Made by a program: the position numbers and the translations under genes. The notes under the pieces are model-generated. The model was not told where the DNA came from. It saw only the letters and a list, made by a program, of their open reading frames with translations, and did not search any database. This document shows positions 11,544 to 20,022 of a DNA stretch of 64,000 nt, piece after piece; within the stretch, counting starts at the first letter, position 1, and each line of letters starts with the position of its first letter. Origin of the DNA: Myxococcus guangdongensis (GTDB lineage: Bacteria > Myxococcota > Myxococcia > Myxococcales > Myxococcaceae); NCBI RefSeq assembly GCF_024198255.1, contig NZ_JAJVKW010000001.1, positions 186,001 to 250,000 on the forward strand, read 5' to 3'.

Positions 11544-13496
11544 CTACTCGCCGGACTGCTTGAAGATGAACGGATAGGTGACGACCACCACGCCACCACC
11601 CTTGGGCTCCGGGAACTTCCAGGTGCGCACGCGGCCCGCCACGCACGTCTCCAGCTCCGCGTTGCCCGCCGTGGACTGAGCCACCGAGGACGACGCCACG
11701 GAGCCGGTGGCCGTGATGACGAACTTCACCGCCACCTTGCCACCCAGCTTCGGGAAGCGGTTGAGCATGCTCTCGTAGCAGTAGCGGATCTGCGCGCGGT
11801 TGGCCTGGATGACCTTGCGGATGAGCTCCTTGTCCAAGGAGCCCATGACCTCCGGGTCGGACGAGGTGATGCCCACGTCCACGCTGGACTTGCCGCCCAG
11901 CACACCCACGCCGGTGCCGTAGCTGCCGGTGCCACCGCCGCGGCCCTTCGTACCGATGCCGCCGATGCCCACGGTGTCACCCGTGCCGCCGCCGCCGCCG
12001 CCAGAGCCGCGCAGGCCCAGGCCGCCGAAGCCGCCCGAGTCACCCGCCTTGGCGCCGAACATGTTGCCCATGGCGCTCTTCAGGTCGCCGCCCAGGCCCT
12101 TGCTGCCGAAGACGGTGGAGATGCCGCCCTTGCCGCCGCCGAAGATCTTGGCGGTCAGCGCGCGCGCCTCGTCCTTCTTGTTCGGGTCGCCCTTGGGCGC
12201 GGTGCGGTTGTTGGTCTTGGGCGCGTCCTTCTTGCCCATCTGACCCTCGTCACCGCGGCTCTTGGCCGCCATCTCGCCGCTCTTCTTCGCCTCCTTCTGC
12301 TGATTGAGGCGCTCGAGGAACTTGTTCTTCTGCACCTCGGGCGGCTTGATGATGAGCTTGGCGATGCGCGCGGAGTTGGCGGACAGCTCGTCCGCGTACT
12401 CGTCACCCTCGCCCGTGCGGTTCATCGCGGTGATGACGAACGCGGTGGCCGCGAAGAACATCACCAGGAAGATGTTGAGCGCGGTGTAGTCCAGCGACTC
12501 GCCCAGCGGCGCCACGACGCGCTTGGGGACCGCCTGGAAGACGGCCTCCATCGTCACGCCGCCCAGGTCCACCCAGAAGAAGTCCTCCGCGTCGAGCGTG
12601 AGCGTGTACGCGTCACCCTCGTGCGAGGCCTTGCCGGACTCGATGACCGCCTTGAGCTCCTGCGTCTCGCCCTTGCGGACCAGTTCGCCCTTCATCTTCC
12701 CCGTGAAGCGCACGGTGAAGGACTGGCCGTCGGTGCGGAGCACCTCGAAGCGCGGGCCGCCCAGCTTGGCGTCGCCCATGACGAAGTCGACACCCGCGGC
12801 GCTGCCCACGGCCACGGCGCGCTTGGCGCCCGGGCCCACGAAGAACTCGCCCACCCGCTGGTCACCCCAGGAGAAGCGCAGCGCCACGCCCTGCGGACCG
12901 CTCGACTTGGAGCGGCGCACGGTGCGAGCGCGCGGCGCGACCTCGGCGGCGGCCTCACGGGCCACGGGAGCGGGCTCCTCGGCGGCGACGATGGCGTTCT
13001 TCTGCGTGGCGGCGACCGAGGCATCCAGCGCGCCCGTGCTCGCGGCGGCGGCCGGAGCGGGAGCCTCTGGCTCGGCGGCCACGGCGGCGGCCTGCGCGAG
13101 CCCCGCGGCCGGAGCGCCCGGGACCAGCACGGGGTTCTTCTCCGTGGTGGCGTCGGTGCTCGCGGCGGCGACCGCCAGGTTCACCGCGGCCACGGCGGCC
13201 GGGTTCTCCAGGTGGATGGTCGTCCCACCCACGCGAATCCTGTCACCGAACGAGAGCTGGCCCTTGTTGACCCGCTTGTCGTTGACGTACGTCCCCTCGA
13301 CGCTGCCCATGTCGATGATGGACATGGAGCCGTCGCCGGCGACCTCGATGACGGAGTGGATGCGGCTGACCTTCTCGTCCTCCAGGCACAGGTGCGCCGA
13401 GGACAGACGGCCAATCTTGATGATGTCGCGCTCGTAGTCCTTGGAGGCGACCAACGTCTCGCCCTTGAAGACCTTGAGTGTCAGCGGAACGGCCAT
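11544..13496 (-). CDS. gltG: FHA-domain, TonB-like inner-membrane gliding protein GltG
   Basis: The 650-residue protein has a clear multidomain layout. An FHA domain lies at about residues 20-98 (IGRLSSAH, SRIHSVIE, GTYVNDKRV). An Ala/Pro-rich linker and a degenerate beta-rich domain (about 200-328) follow. A single membrane segment spans about 339-357 (ALNIFLVMFFAATAFVITAM). After a charged and then Gly-rich periplasmic linker (about 480-530), the last 95 residues form the AgmX/PglI-type TonB-like C-terminal domain (IRYCYESMLNRFP, VTYPFIFKQ). This matches M. xanthus GltG, an inner-membrane component thought to link the AglRQS proton-driven motor to periplasmic and outer-membrane parts. It lies 78 bases after gltF and 105 bases before gltH. 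The FHA domain may read threonine phosphorylation on a cytoplasmic partner. Confidence 0.92.
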   Translation of the reverse strand: MAVPLTLKVFKGETLVASKDYERDIIKIGRLSSAHLCLEDEKVSRIHSVIEVAGDGSMSIIDMGSVEGTYVNDKRVNKGQLSFGDRIRVGGTTIHLENPAAVAAVNLAVAAASTDATTEKNPVLVPGAPAAGLAQAAAVAAEPEAPAPAAAASTGALDASVAATQKNAIVAAEEPAPVAREAAAEVAPRARTVRRSKSSGPQGVALRFSWGDQRVGEFFVGPGAKRAVAVGSAAGVDFVMGDAKLGGPRFEVLRTDGQSFTVRFTGKMKGELVRKGETQELKAVIESGKASHEGDAYTLTLDAEDFFWVDLGGVTMEAVFQAVPKRVVAPLGESLDYTALNIFLVMFFAATAFVITAMNRTGEGDEYADELSANSARIAKLIIKPPEVQKNKFLERLNQQKEAKKSGEMAAKSRGDEGQMGKKDAPKTNNRTAPKGDPNKKDEARALTAKIFGGGKGGISTVFGSKGLGGDLKSAMGNMFGAKAGDSGGFGGLGLRGSGGGGGGTGDTVGIGGIGTKGRGGGTGSYGTGVGVLGGKSSVDVGITSSDPEVMGSLDKELIRKVIQANRAQIRYCYESMLNRFPKLGGKVAVKFVITATGSVASSSVAQSTAGNAELETCVAGRVRTWKFPEPKGGGVVVVTYPFIFKQSGE

Positions 13497-13538
13497 GAAG
13501 GCTCCTGCGTGGGGTCAATGCTCGCTATGACAACGCTC

Positions 13539-13562
13539 GCGCCGGCAGGTTCCCACCGGCGC
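13539..13562 (-). other. Hairpin in the gltF-gltG spacer
   Basis: GCGCCGG and CCGGCGC form a perfect seven-base-pair stem around a ten-base loop. It lies 12 bases downstream of the gltF stop and 42 bases upstream of gltG. It has no T-run. Confidence 0.4.
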
Positions 13563-13574
13563 AGGAAGGCGGAA

Positions 13575-13850
13575 TTACAGCTCGCCCACCGACTGCATCA
13601 CCTTGTCCTCGAAGTCCTCGCGGATGCGGATGAGGTTCGAGTGCTTCACCTTGTCGCGCGCCTCGATGTACTCGCCGTCCGGCTTGGTGAGGTCGCCTTC
13701 GATGGTGTCGTCCTCGAAGTCGATACTGGTCGTCTTCGAGTAGCGCACATTGCCCTCGCCCGCCCCACCGCCCGCCGGCTTGGCGGCGTCATCCTGGGCG
13801 AACGCAGTCCCGGCCGAGAGCACCACGCACAGCATCAGAGCCTTCCGCAT
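13575..13850 (-). CDS. gltF: Small periplasmic gliding protein GltF
   Basis: The chosen ATG at 13850 opens a signal peptide (MRKALMLCVVLSAGTAFAQ) and has GGAG at the right distance. A longer frame begins at 13982 but reads through the spacer with no sense. The product is 91 residues. The mature part is short and acidic (TSIDFEDDTIEGDLTKPDGEY) and ends in a helix (IREDFEDKVMQSVGEL). M. xanthus gltF is a small secreted protein at this position between gltE and gltG and is placed in the periplasm. The assignment is mostly by position and size, since the family has no catalytic motif. Confidence 0.8.
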   Translation of the reverse strand: MRKALMLCVVLSAGTAFAQDDAAKPAGGGAGEGNVRYSKTTSIDFEDDTIEGDLTKPDGEYIEARDKVKHSNLIRIREDFEDKVMQSVGEL

Positions 13851-13864
13851 CACTGTCTCCCACG

Positions 13865-13882
13865 CGGGCCCCGCCGGGCCCG
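13865..13882 (-). other. Strong hairpin just upstream of the gltF ribosome-binding site
   Basis: CGGGCCC and GGGCCCG pair around a four-base loop, ending 15 bases before the gltF ATG. A weaker GTGTCC/GGACAC hairpin lies immediately upstream. They may tune gltF translation or stabilise mRNA. Confidence 0.4.
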
Positions 13883-13978
13883 TTCCACACCGTGTGTCCA
13901 CTGACGCGGACACCGCGAAGGTTCGCATCATCGCCCCGGGGCCCGCCACAGCGAAGGCACCCGGGGACGTCCCAACTT

Positions 13979-15439
13979 TCACAGCAGGTCGTCTTCCGGC
14001 TCACCCGGCTCGGAAGGATCCGCCGTGCCTGCATTCTTCTTCTCCGCGGGCGCGGGAGCAGGTGCGGGCGACGGGGGTGGAGTCCCACCCGCGGGCGTGG
14101 CCTGCGCGCCCGTACCGGAGCCAGCCGCCGGAGCCACGGCGCCACCCGGAGGCGGGGGCGCGTTCTTCTCCTGGTTCTTCTTCTCCGCGGCCTGCATCTG
14201 GGTCTGCTGCTGCTTCTGGAGCTCCTCCATCTTCTTCGCCTGCTGCTCGGCCATGGAGGCCTCGCGCTTGGCGTTGACGATGGTCTCCGCCTCACGCAGC
14301 AGCCCGAAGACAGGGGACTCACCGGAGAGCCCCACGCCGTCACCCGCCATGGCCACGTACTTCTTGTAGAGCTCCACGGCGCGCTCGGGGGCGTCCTTCA
14401 CCTTGTGCAGGATGATGGCGCGGTTGAGGCTCACCGCCGCCAGCTCCGGATCCAGCTTCTCCGCCTCGTCGTACTCCTGCATCGCCTTGTCGTACTGACC
14501 CTGGCCCTTGTAGGAGAGGCCCAGGTTCAGGTGCGCGGTGGCGTTCTTCCCATCCGCCTGCAGGATGCGGCGCAGGTGCTCCTCAGCGCCGGGATAGTCC
14601 TCCGCGTCGAGCGACAGCTGGGCCAGCTCCACGTGCGAGGGGACATAGTCCTCGCGCGCCTCGAGCGCCTTCTTGAAGGACAGCCGAGCGTCGTCCGCGT
14701 TGCCCTCGCGCAGCTGGATGATGCCCACCAGGTGGTGCAGCTCCGGGTCCGCGCCGTCCAGCTTCACGCCGCGCAGCGCCACCAGCTTCGCCATGGAGAG
14801 CTGCTTGCGGTCCAGGTAGCTGCGGATCATCACCTTCAGCGCGGTGGTGGACGCGGGGTCGCGCATCAGCGCGCCGCGCGACAGCTCCATCGCCTTGTCG
14901 TGGTCGTTCTGCTGCCGGTAGATCTCCGCCAGACGGGCGCGCGACTGCGCGTCATCCGGGTAGCGCTGGAGGACCTCCTGGTAGAGGGCCACCGCGCCGG
15001 CCACGTTGCCCGCGTTCTGCTCCATGACGGCCAGGTTCTCCGACGCCTGGCGCAGCGAGGGCTTCTTGGTGAGCGCGGCCTTGTAGCGGGCCTTGGCCTC
15101 TGTGGTGTTGCCCTGGCGCTCGGCGATGACGCCCAGGTTGTACTCGGCCTCGGCCAGGTTCGCGTCGGACTCCAGCGCCGACTTGAACTTGCGCTCCAGC
15201 GCCGGGTAGTCGAACGCCTTGGCCTTCTTCTGCGTGTCGAAGGACTTCACCGCGTCCTCGAAGCGGGCCTTGGCCGTGTTCGAGATGGGCGGCGGCGGCG
15301 CGTCCGACGGCGTCTTCGCGATGGGGCCCTTGGACGGAGCCGCGGGGCCGGTGGCCTTGGACGAGGAGCAGCCGGCGGCGATGAGCGCCGCGGCGGCCAG
15401 CAGGGGGAACAGGCGCATGGTACGGGTCGTCCGGTTCAT
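13979..15439 (-). CDS. gltE: TPR outer-membrane lipoprotein GltE/AglT
   Basis: This is a 486-residue lipoprotein with lipobox LIAAGC (Cys24). Multiple TPR units follow across about residues 75-420 (ERKFKSALESDANLAEAEYN, NLGLSYKGQGQYDKAMQEYD). The tail is Gln/Lys- then Pro/Gly-rich. The ATG overlaps the gltD stop by one base (TAATG), which implies translational coupling. A second ATG seven codons in would also give a good signal peptide. M. xanthus AglT/GltE is a TPR lipoprotein needed for adventurous gliding and lies directly after gltD/agmU. The order, lipobox and TPR content fit well. Confidence 0.9.
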   Translation of the reverse strand: MNRTTRTMRLFPLLAAAALIAAGCSSSKATGPAAPSKGPIAKTPSDAPPPPISNTAKARFEDAVKSFDTQKKAKAFDYPALERKFKSALESDANLAEAEYNLGVIAERQGNTTEAKARYKAALTKKPSLRQASENLAVMEQNAGNVAGAVALYQEVLQRYPDDAQSRARLAEIYRQQNDHDKAMELSRGALMRDPASTTALKVMIRSYLDRKQLSMAKLVALRGVKLDGADPELHHLVGIIQLREGNADDARLSFKKALEAREDYVPSHVELAQLSLDAEDYPGAEEHLRRILQADGKNATAHLNLGLSYKGQGQYDKAMQEYDEAEKLDPELAAVSLNRAIILHKVKDAPERAVELYKKYVAMAGDGVGLSGESPVFGLLREAETIVNAKREASMAEQQAKKMEELQKQQQTQMQAAEKKNQEKNAPPPPGGAVAPAAGSGTGAQATPAGGTPPPSPAPAPAPAEKKNAGTADPSEPGEPEDDLL

Positions 15440-18400
15440 TAGAGGAAGTCCTCCGGCTCCTCGTCGGCGCCGCCCGTCTTGGCGGGCTTGGTGCCGTCCG
15501 GGGTGGAGGCGGTGGACTTGGTGTCCACCTGGGTCTCGGTCTGCGAGCGCAGCTGCGCGGTGAGGTCCGTGAGGTCCTCCTGCAGCGTCTCCTTCTTCTT
15601 GACCTCGGCCACCGCGGTGGGCGCCGGGGGCGGCACGTCCTGGATGCCCGCCAGCACGTCACCACCGATGAGCTGGCTGCGGCTCTTCAGGGCGACCTTC
15701 TCCTCGTGCATGTCCGGGTAGCGGTCCGGCTGGTACGTGGTGCGCAGCATCTTCAGCGCCTCGGCGGCGCAGTCGTTGAAGACGTCCAGCTCGCGGCTCT
15801 TGGCCACCGTGGCGGCGAAGGCCTCCGTGGCCTTGTCCTTGAGCGGCTGGGCCTGGTTGGAGAACTCGTCGCGCAGCGCCTGCTGGGACTCCTCATCCAG
15901 GCCGCGCGGCATGGGCGCGTTGGTGACGCGGTCGGCGAAGTGGTCATACGCCAGGCCGATGCGGTTGAGCGCGCACAGCGACGGCTCGGGCGCGCCCAGG
16001 GCCACCGTCTGCACGTACTTCTTCTCCACCACCTGCAGCGCGCGGCTCTTGTCCTGGATGCTGGCGCGGAAGCGGTCCGGCGACGGCGGCGCGCCCCAGG
16101 CCAGCTTCAGGCGCTTGTACTCGGCCCAGTCCGGCTCCACGCCCAGGAAGTGCGCCTGCGCGGCGGTGGCCAGCGCGGGCTTCTCCAGCGTGCCCTGCAC
16201 ACGGCGCGGCAGCTGGTCGAAGTGCTCGCCCACGCGCTTGTACATGCGCACCACGTCGCGCGTCTTGTTCATCTTCTTGTACAGGTCGATGATGCGACCC
16301 TCGGCCGTGAGGAACTTGCTGGCCGAGCGCATGTTGTCGCGCTCGTACTCCTCCAACATCTTGATGGCCTTCATCCCCGCGCCGCTCTTGCCGGTCAGGT
16401 CGATGATGGACAGCCGGATATCGTCCGCGTCCTTCGCCTTGGGCCACAGCTCCAGGTAGCGCTCGCGGTTCTTCAGCGCGGCCTTCGTCTGGCCCAGGCC
16501 CTCGCGGTAGGTGGACGCGTTGAACAGCGCCACCTGCGCCTTGGACTCGTCCCACTTCTGCACCACGGCCGGCTTGTCGTCGCCGCCGCCCTTCTTGGCG
16601 CCCTTGGCGTTCTTGCCGCGCGCCTTGGCGCTGCCGCCGCCCTTCTCCCCCACGCTGCGCTCGTAGCCCTTCACGTACAGCTCGTACGTGGTCGCGGCCT
16701 GCTCGAAGTCGCCGATGGCCTCCAGCGCCTCCGCGTTCGCGTAGATGGAGTCCGGGACGTACTTGGAACGGGGGTACTGCGCGAAGAGCCGGGCGCGGAC
16801 CTCGATGGTCTTATCCAGCATCTTGGCTTTGTAGTAGTCGACGGACGCGTTGTAGAGCGCCAGGTCGGCGATCTCCGTCTGCGGGAAGTCGTGCACGAAG
16901 TTGAGGTACGCCTCGGCCGCCTTGGCGAACTCCTTCTTCTCCTCCAGCTGGCTGACCAGCTTGAAGGACGACTGCTCGATGAGCTTGGCCAGGTCGTCGC
17001 GGAACTTGCCCGTCGCCAGCTTGTCGTTGGCGTAGAAGCGGCGCGCCCACTCGTTCACCTTCGCGAAGTCCTGCAGCAGGTTGTACGAGTCCAGGATGAG
17101 GTTGGCGCTGATCTCCGCCGCGCGCGAGCCGTCCTCGAACTTGTACTCGGGGTAGCCGAGCGCGATTTCGCTGAAGCGCAGCACCGCCTCGTCGAAGTGG
17201 TTGTGGCGGTAGTAGATGTTGGCCGCCTTGAAGGCGATCTCCACCCGCTTGTCGCCCTTGGGCACGTACTTGAGGTAGCGCTCGCACGCGTCCAGCAGCG
17301 CCTTCTTCAGCGTGGGGATGGTGGCCTTCTTGGTGATGTCCGAGGACACACCCTCGCTCTTCGCCTCGCCGCGCGACTCGGCCGTCTTCACGACCTCGTC
17401 GTAGGCGAGCACCGCGTTGTAGGCGGCGTTCTGCAGCCACTTGCCCGGCTTGCCCGGCTTGGGCTTGCCCTTGTCGTCCTTGGCCTCCAGCACCTTGGCG
17501 TCCTGCAGGACGACCAGCGTGTAGTTGGCGGCGGACTTCTCGTAGTTCTGCAGGTTGTCGTTGAGCAGCTCCGCCCAGAAGAAGCGCAGGTCATACGCCT
17601 TGGGGTTGTCCGGGAAGAGCGTGAGGTAGTCGCTGTAGACGGCGTCCGCGTAGCGGAACGTGTCCTCGTTGCGCGTCTTCTTGCCCTCGTTGTGCCAGGT
17701 GACGGCCAGGTTGGACAGGGTGCGCTCGGACAGCTCCTTCGCCTCGGCGAGCAGCTTCTTGTCCTTGTCCTCCTTGATGACGCCGGAGCCCTCGACCTCC
17801 TTCATGATCTTCACGAGCCGGCGCACCTGGGCCACGGTGCGCTCCTTGTTGCCCATGCGCAGGATGCAGTCGACGATCTTCCCCTGGAAGCCCGGCGCCT
17901 CGGGCGACAGCGGCTTCTCCTTGATGAGGGAGTTGAAGGTCAGCGCCGCTTCGCGGTCCTTGCCGTCGCCGTAGTACATGTTGGCGAGCTGCTTCATCAT
18001 CGTGAAGCGATCATCCGGATTGGACGCGACCTTGCCGAAGTCCGCGCGCGCCTGGGCCACGTCACCCTGATGCGCGTACGCGCGCACGTAGTCCGTGCGG
18101 GCCTCGCGCACCAGCGAGCCACGGCCGCTCTTGCCGCCGTCCTTCTCCACCGCGTTGGCGCCGGCGAGCTCACCGTAGAGCACCACCGTCTTGAACTTGT
18201 CCTTCGCCGCCTCGTAGTCGCCCAGGTTGTAGTGGCACCAGCCCTGCTTGTAGAGGGCGAACGCGTACACCTGGCTCTCGGGGAACTCGGCGGCCTTCTT
18301 GTAGGCCACCAGCGCCTTCTCCAGCTCCGGGCGCTTGCCCTTGGAGTTGTTGAAGTAGTACTCGCCGAACGCCAGGTAGGCGTCGGGGATGAACTTGGAC

Positions 18401-19020
18401 GTCGGGTGCTTCTCCACCAGGCGCTTGAAGGCGACGAGCGCCTTCCTGTCCTGGCCCTCTTCCATCAGGTACTGACCGAGGAAGAAGAGCACTTCGTCCG
18501 TGCGCTCGAACTTCGGGTGCTCCTGGACGATCTTCGTGTACTGCTCGACAGCGAGCTTGCCGTACTCCTTCTGCTTGAGGACGAGCTCGGCCTTCTCCGC
18601 CTTGGCGCGCTGCTGGCCCGCGGCGTCGTTGGCGTTCATCGCCTTGAGCAGGTCGTCGTCCTTGCGGTTGGCCTCGAAGAAGTAGAACTTCGATTCCTCC
18701 CAATAGAACTCACCCAACCGGAACAACAGGCTGGGGACCTCCTTCGGGTCCGGCGACAGGGAGATGATCTTCTTCAGCGAGGCGATCTGCTCGCGCCGCT
18801 TGGAAGCCACCTGGAACTCGACGCCGAGACGGAACTGGTCGTACTGGAGCGCGGGAGCGACTTCTTCCTTCTTCTTCTCGCGCGTGATGTCTCCGGCAAG
18901 GGACTTGTCCACCGCGGTGGCGGACTTCCTGCCGAGGTCGGCGTCACGCGGCGCTTTCTTCTCCTGAGCGGCGGAGGCCGTGGCCAGGAGCACGAGGCAG
19001 ACGAGGAGCGAACGGCGCAT
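15439..19020 (-). CDS. gltD: Large periplasmic TPR gliding protein GltD/AgmU
   Basis: The 1,193-residue protein starts at an ATG (19020) preceded by AGGAAG. It has a signal peptide (MRRSLLVCLVLLATASAAQ) that likely cleaves after ASA. The rest is charged alpha-solenoid with many TPR-like helices (DEVLFFLGQYLMEEGQDRKA, YALYKQGWCHYNLGDYEAAKD, AALTFNSLIKEKP) and a Lys/Gly-rich insert near the middle. The C-terminal tail is acidic and ends PEDFL. AgmU/GltD of M. xanthus is a TPR protein of about this length, is mainly periplasmic and decorates moving focal-adhesion sites. It is the first gene of the cluster here, with a candidate promoter upstream. The 66-codon upstream extension of the frame looks like non-coding sequence and was left out. 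Confidence 0.92.
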   Translation of the reverse strand: MRRSLLVCLVLLATASAAQEKKAPRDADLGRKSATAVDKSLAGDITREKKKEEVAPALQYDQFRLGVEFQVASKRREQIASLKKIISLSPDPKEVPSLLFRLGEFYWEESKFYFFEANRKDDDLLKAMNANDAAGQQRAKAEKAELVLKQKEYGKLAVEQYTKIVQEHPKFERTDEVLFFLGQYLMEEGQDRKALVAFKRLVEKHPTSKFIPDAYLAFGEYYFNNSKGKRPELEKALVAYKKAAEFPESQVYAFALYKQGWCHYNLGDYEAAKDKFKTVVLYGELAGANAVEKDGGKSGRGSLVREARTDYVRAYAHQGDVAQARADFGKVASNPDDRFTMMKQLANMYYGDGKDREAALTFNSLIKEKPLSPEAPGFQGKIVDCILRMGNKERTVAQVRRLVKIMKEVEGSGVIKEDKDKKLLAEAKELSERTLSNLAVTWHNEGKKTRNEDTFRYADAVYSDYLTLFPDNPKAYDLRFFWAELLNDNLQNYEKSAANYTLVVLQDAKVLEAKDDKGKPKPGKPGKWLQNAAYNAVLAYDEVVKTAESRGEAKSEGVSSDITKKATIPTLKKALLDACERYLKYVPKGDKRVEIAFKAANIYYRHNHFDEAVLRFSEIALGYPEYKFEDGSRAAEISANLILDSYNLLQDFAKVNEWARRFYANDKLATGKFRDDLAKLIEQSSFKLVSQLEEKKEFAKAAEAYLNFVHDFPQTEIADLALYNASVDYYKAKMLDKTIEVRARLFAQYPRSKYVPDSIYANAEALEAIGDFEQAATTYELYVKGYERSVGEKGGGSAKARGKNAKGAKKGGGDDKPAVVQKWDESKAQVALFNASTYREGLGQTKAALKNRERYLELWPKAKDADDIRLSIIDLTGKSGAGMKAIKMLEEYERDNMRSASKFLTAEGRIIDLYKKMNKTRDVVRMYKRVGEHFDQLPRRVQGTLEKPALATAAQAHFLGVEPDWAEYKRLKLAWGAPPSPDRFRASIQDKSRALQVVEKKYVQTVALGAPEPSLCALNRIGLAYDHFADRVTNAPMPRGLDEESQQALRDEFSNQAQPLKDKATEAFAATVAKSRELDVFNDCAAEALKMLRTTYQPDRYPDMHEEKVALKSRSQLIGGDVLAGIQDVPPPAPTAVAEVKKKETLQEDLTDLTAQLRSQTETQVDTKSTASTPDGTKPAKTGGADEEPEDFL

Positions 19021-19113
19021 GGTCTTCCTAAGCGGGGGGGACCGGCGTCCCCGGTTGCTTGCCAGACAGCCAAGTGGCCGGGAATCTTCGGGAATTTCCA
19101 TTCGGGGAGAACC

Positions 19114-19143
19114 ACTATGCGCGGTTTCCAAGGGCAGGGTCAA
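19114..19143 (-). promoter_or_regulatory. Candidate sigma-70 promoter of the glt operon
   Basis: On the minus strand TTGACC (19143-19138) and CATAGT (19119-19114) are 18 bases apart. The start point would fall about 85-90 bases before the gltD ATG. Confidence 0.55.
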
Positions 19144-19223
19144 CCCTGACTGGCTGGCCGCTCCAGAAGTGGAAAGCATGCCGGCAAACTTCCAGAACGA
19201 CTGTGAAAAGGACGACAAGGTGG

Positions 19224-19251
19224 TTGCCTTGTCGGACCCACCGGGTATGGG
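19224..19251 (+). promoter_or_regulatory. Candidate promoter for the DnaD-like/DnaC-like pair
   Basis: TTGCCT (19224-19229) and TATGGG (19246-19251) have a 16-base spacer and lie about 50 bases before the start at 19302. The match is moderate. Confidence 0.35.
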
Positions 19252-19301
19252 GGAGCGGACGGCCGGCTGTCCGGTCGCCCTGCTGGGAGTCGTGCTGGAT
19301 C

Positions 19302-19964
19302 ATGAGCCTGTTGCCGGAGAGCGCCAGCTTCGAGGAGCTGGTGCAGGACTACTTCCTCGCGGTGCGTGGCGCGGGGCTCATGTTGTCGGCGTTGGACACG
19401 GAGCTGCTCACGGCGTGGGCGCGGGAAGGCGTGCCCTTCGAGGTGGTGGCGCGAGGCATCTCCCGCTCCGCTGAGAAGGCCCTGTGGGATGCGCGTCCGG
19501 GTGAGCCGGTGCTGCGCAACCTGCGCGCATGTCGGCGGCAGGTGGACGCGGAGATCAAGAAGTACCGCTCGCTGGCGGCGGGCGCGGGCATGGCCGCGGA
19601 GCCGGAGGCCCCCTCGCGACGTCGCAAGGCGCTGTCGTGGGAGCAGACCCGACACGCCCGGCTGGTGGACGCGCTCCAGGACCTGGCGGGGCGGGAGTCC
19701 CTGCTGGCGCCCCGGGTGGCGTGGCTGCGCGGGACGGTGCTCGCCCGGATTCCGGAGGAGCCCTCGGCGCTGGATGCCCAGGAGTCCCTGAGCTTCCTGG
19801 TGCTCCTGCGCGCCCTGCCCTTCCCACAGCGGCGCCAGGTGTGGCGTGACGCGCTTTCGGTGGGTACCGAACAACAGGTGATGTCCGTGCGCGCGCGGAA
19901 GCTGTCGCGGCGCTTTCGCCTGGTGGCGGCGGTGCGGCGGCGACTGGGCGTGAAGGAAGTCTGA
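19302..19964 (+). CDS. Conserved protein of unknown function, possibly DnaD-like
   Basis: The product is 220 residues from ATG 19302, with no signal peptide or membrane segment. The N-terminal 80 residues (EELVQDYFLAVRGAGLMLSA, then ELLTAWAREGVPFEVVARGI) have the spacing of the DnaD/DnaB_2-type helical domain: a YF motif, a serine/aspartate turn, a Leu-x2-Trp helix and a GVP-x-EVV helix. The middle is basic (EIKKYRSLAAG, SRRRKALSW) and the C-terminal half is Arg-rich and helical. The next gene, 58 bases downstream, is a DnaC/DnaI-like ATPase. In Firmicutes, DnaD and DnaI act together to load the replicative helicase, so the pairing suggests a similar role here. The DnaD link is my pattern reading, not a confirmed family match. 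Confidence 0.75.
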   Translation: MSLLPESASFEELVQDYFLAVRGAGLMLSALDTELLTAWAREGVPFEVVARGISRSAEKALWDARPGEPVLRNLRACRRQVDAEIKKYRSLAAGAGMAAEPEAPSRRRKALSWEQTRHARLVDALQDLAGRESLLAPRVAWLRGTVLARIPEEPSALDAQESLSFLVLLRALPFPQRRQVWRDALSVGTEQQVMSVRARKLSRRFRLVAAVRRRLGVKEV

Positions 19965-20022
19965 GAAGCACCCGACACTGCTCGTGCGTTCAGTTCACGA
20001 GGCGACGGGGAAGGGCTCTGCT

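Noticed and set aside
15706..19149. Long plus-strand ORF opposite gltD
   Set aside because: Its composition is mirror-image low complexity, and the minus strand has signal peptide, RBS and TPRs.
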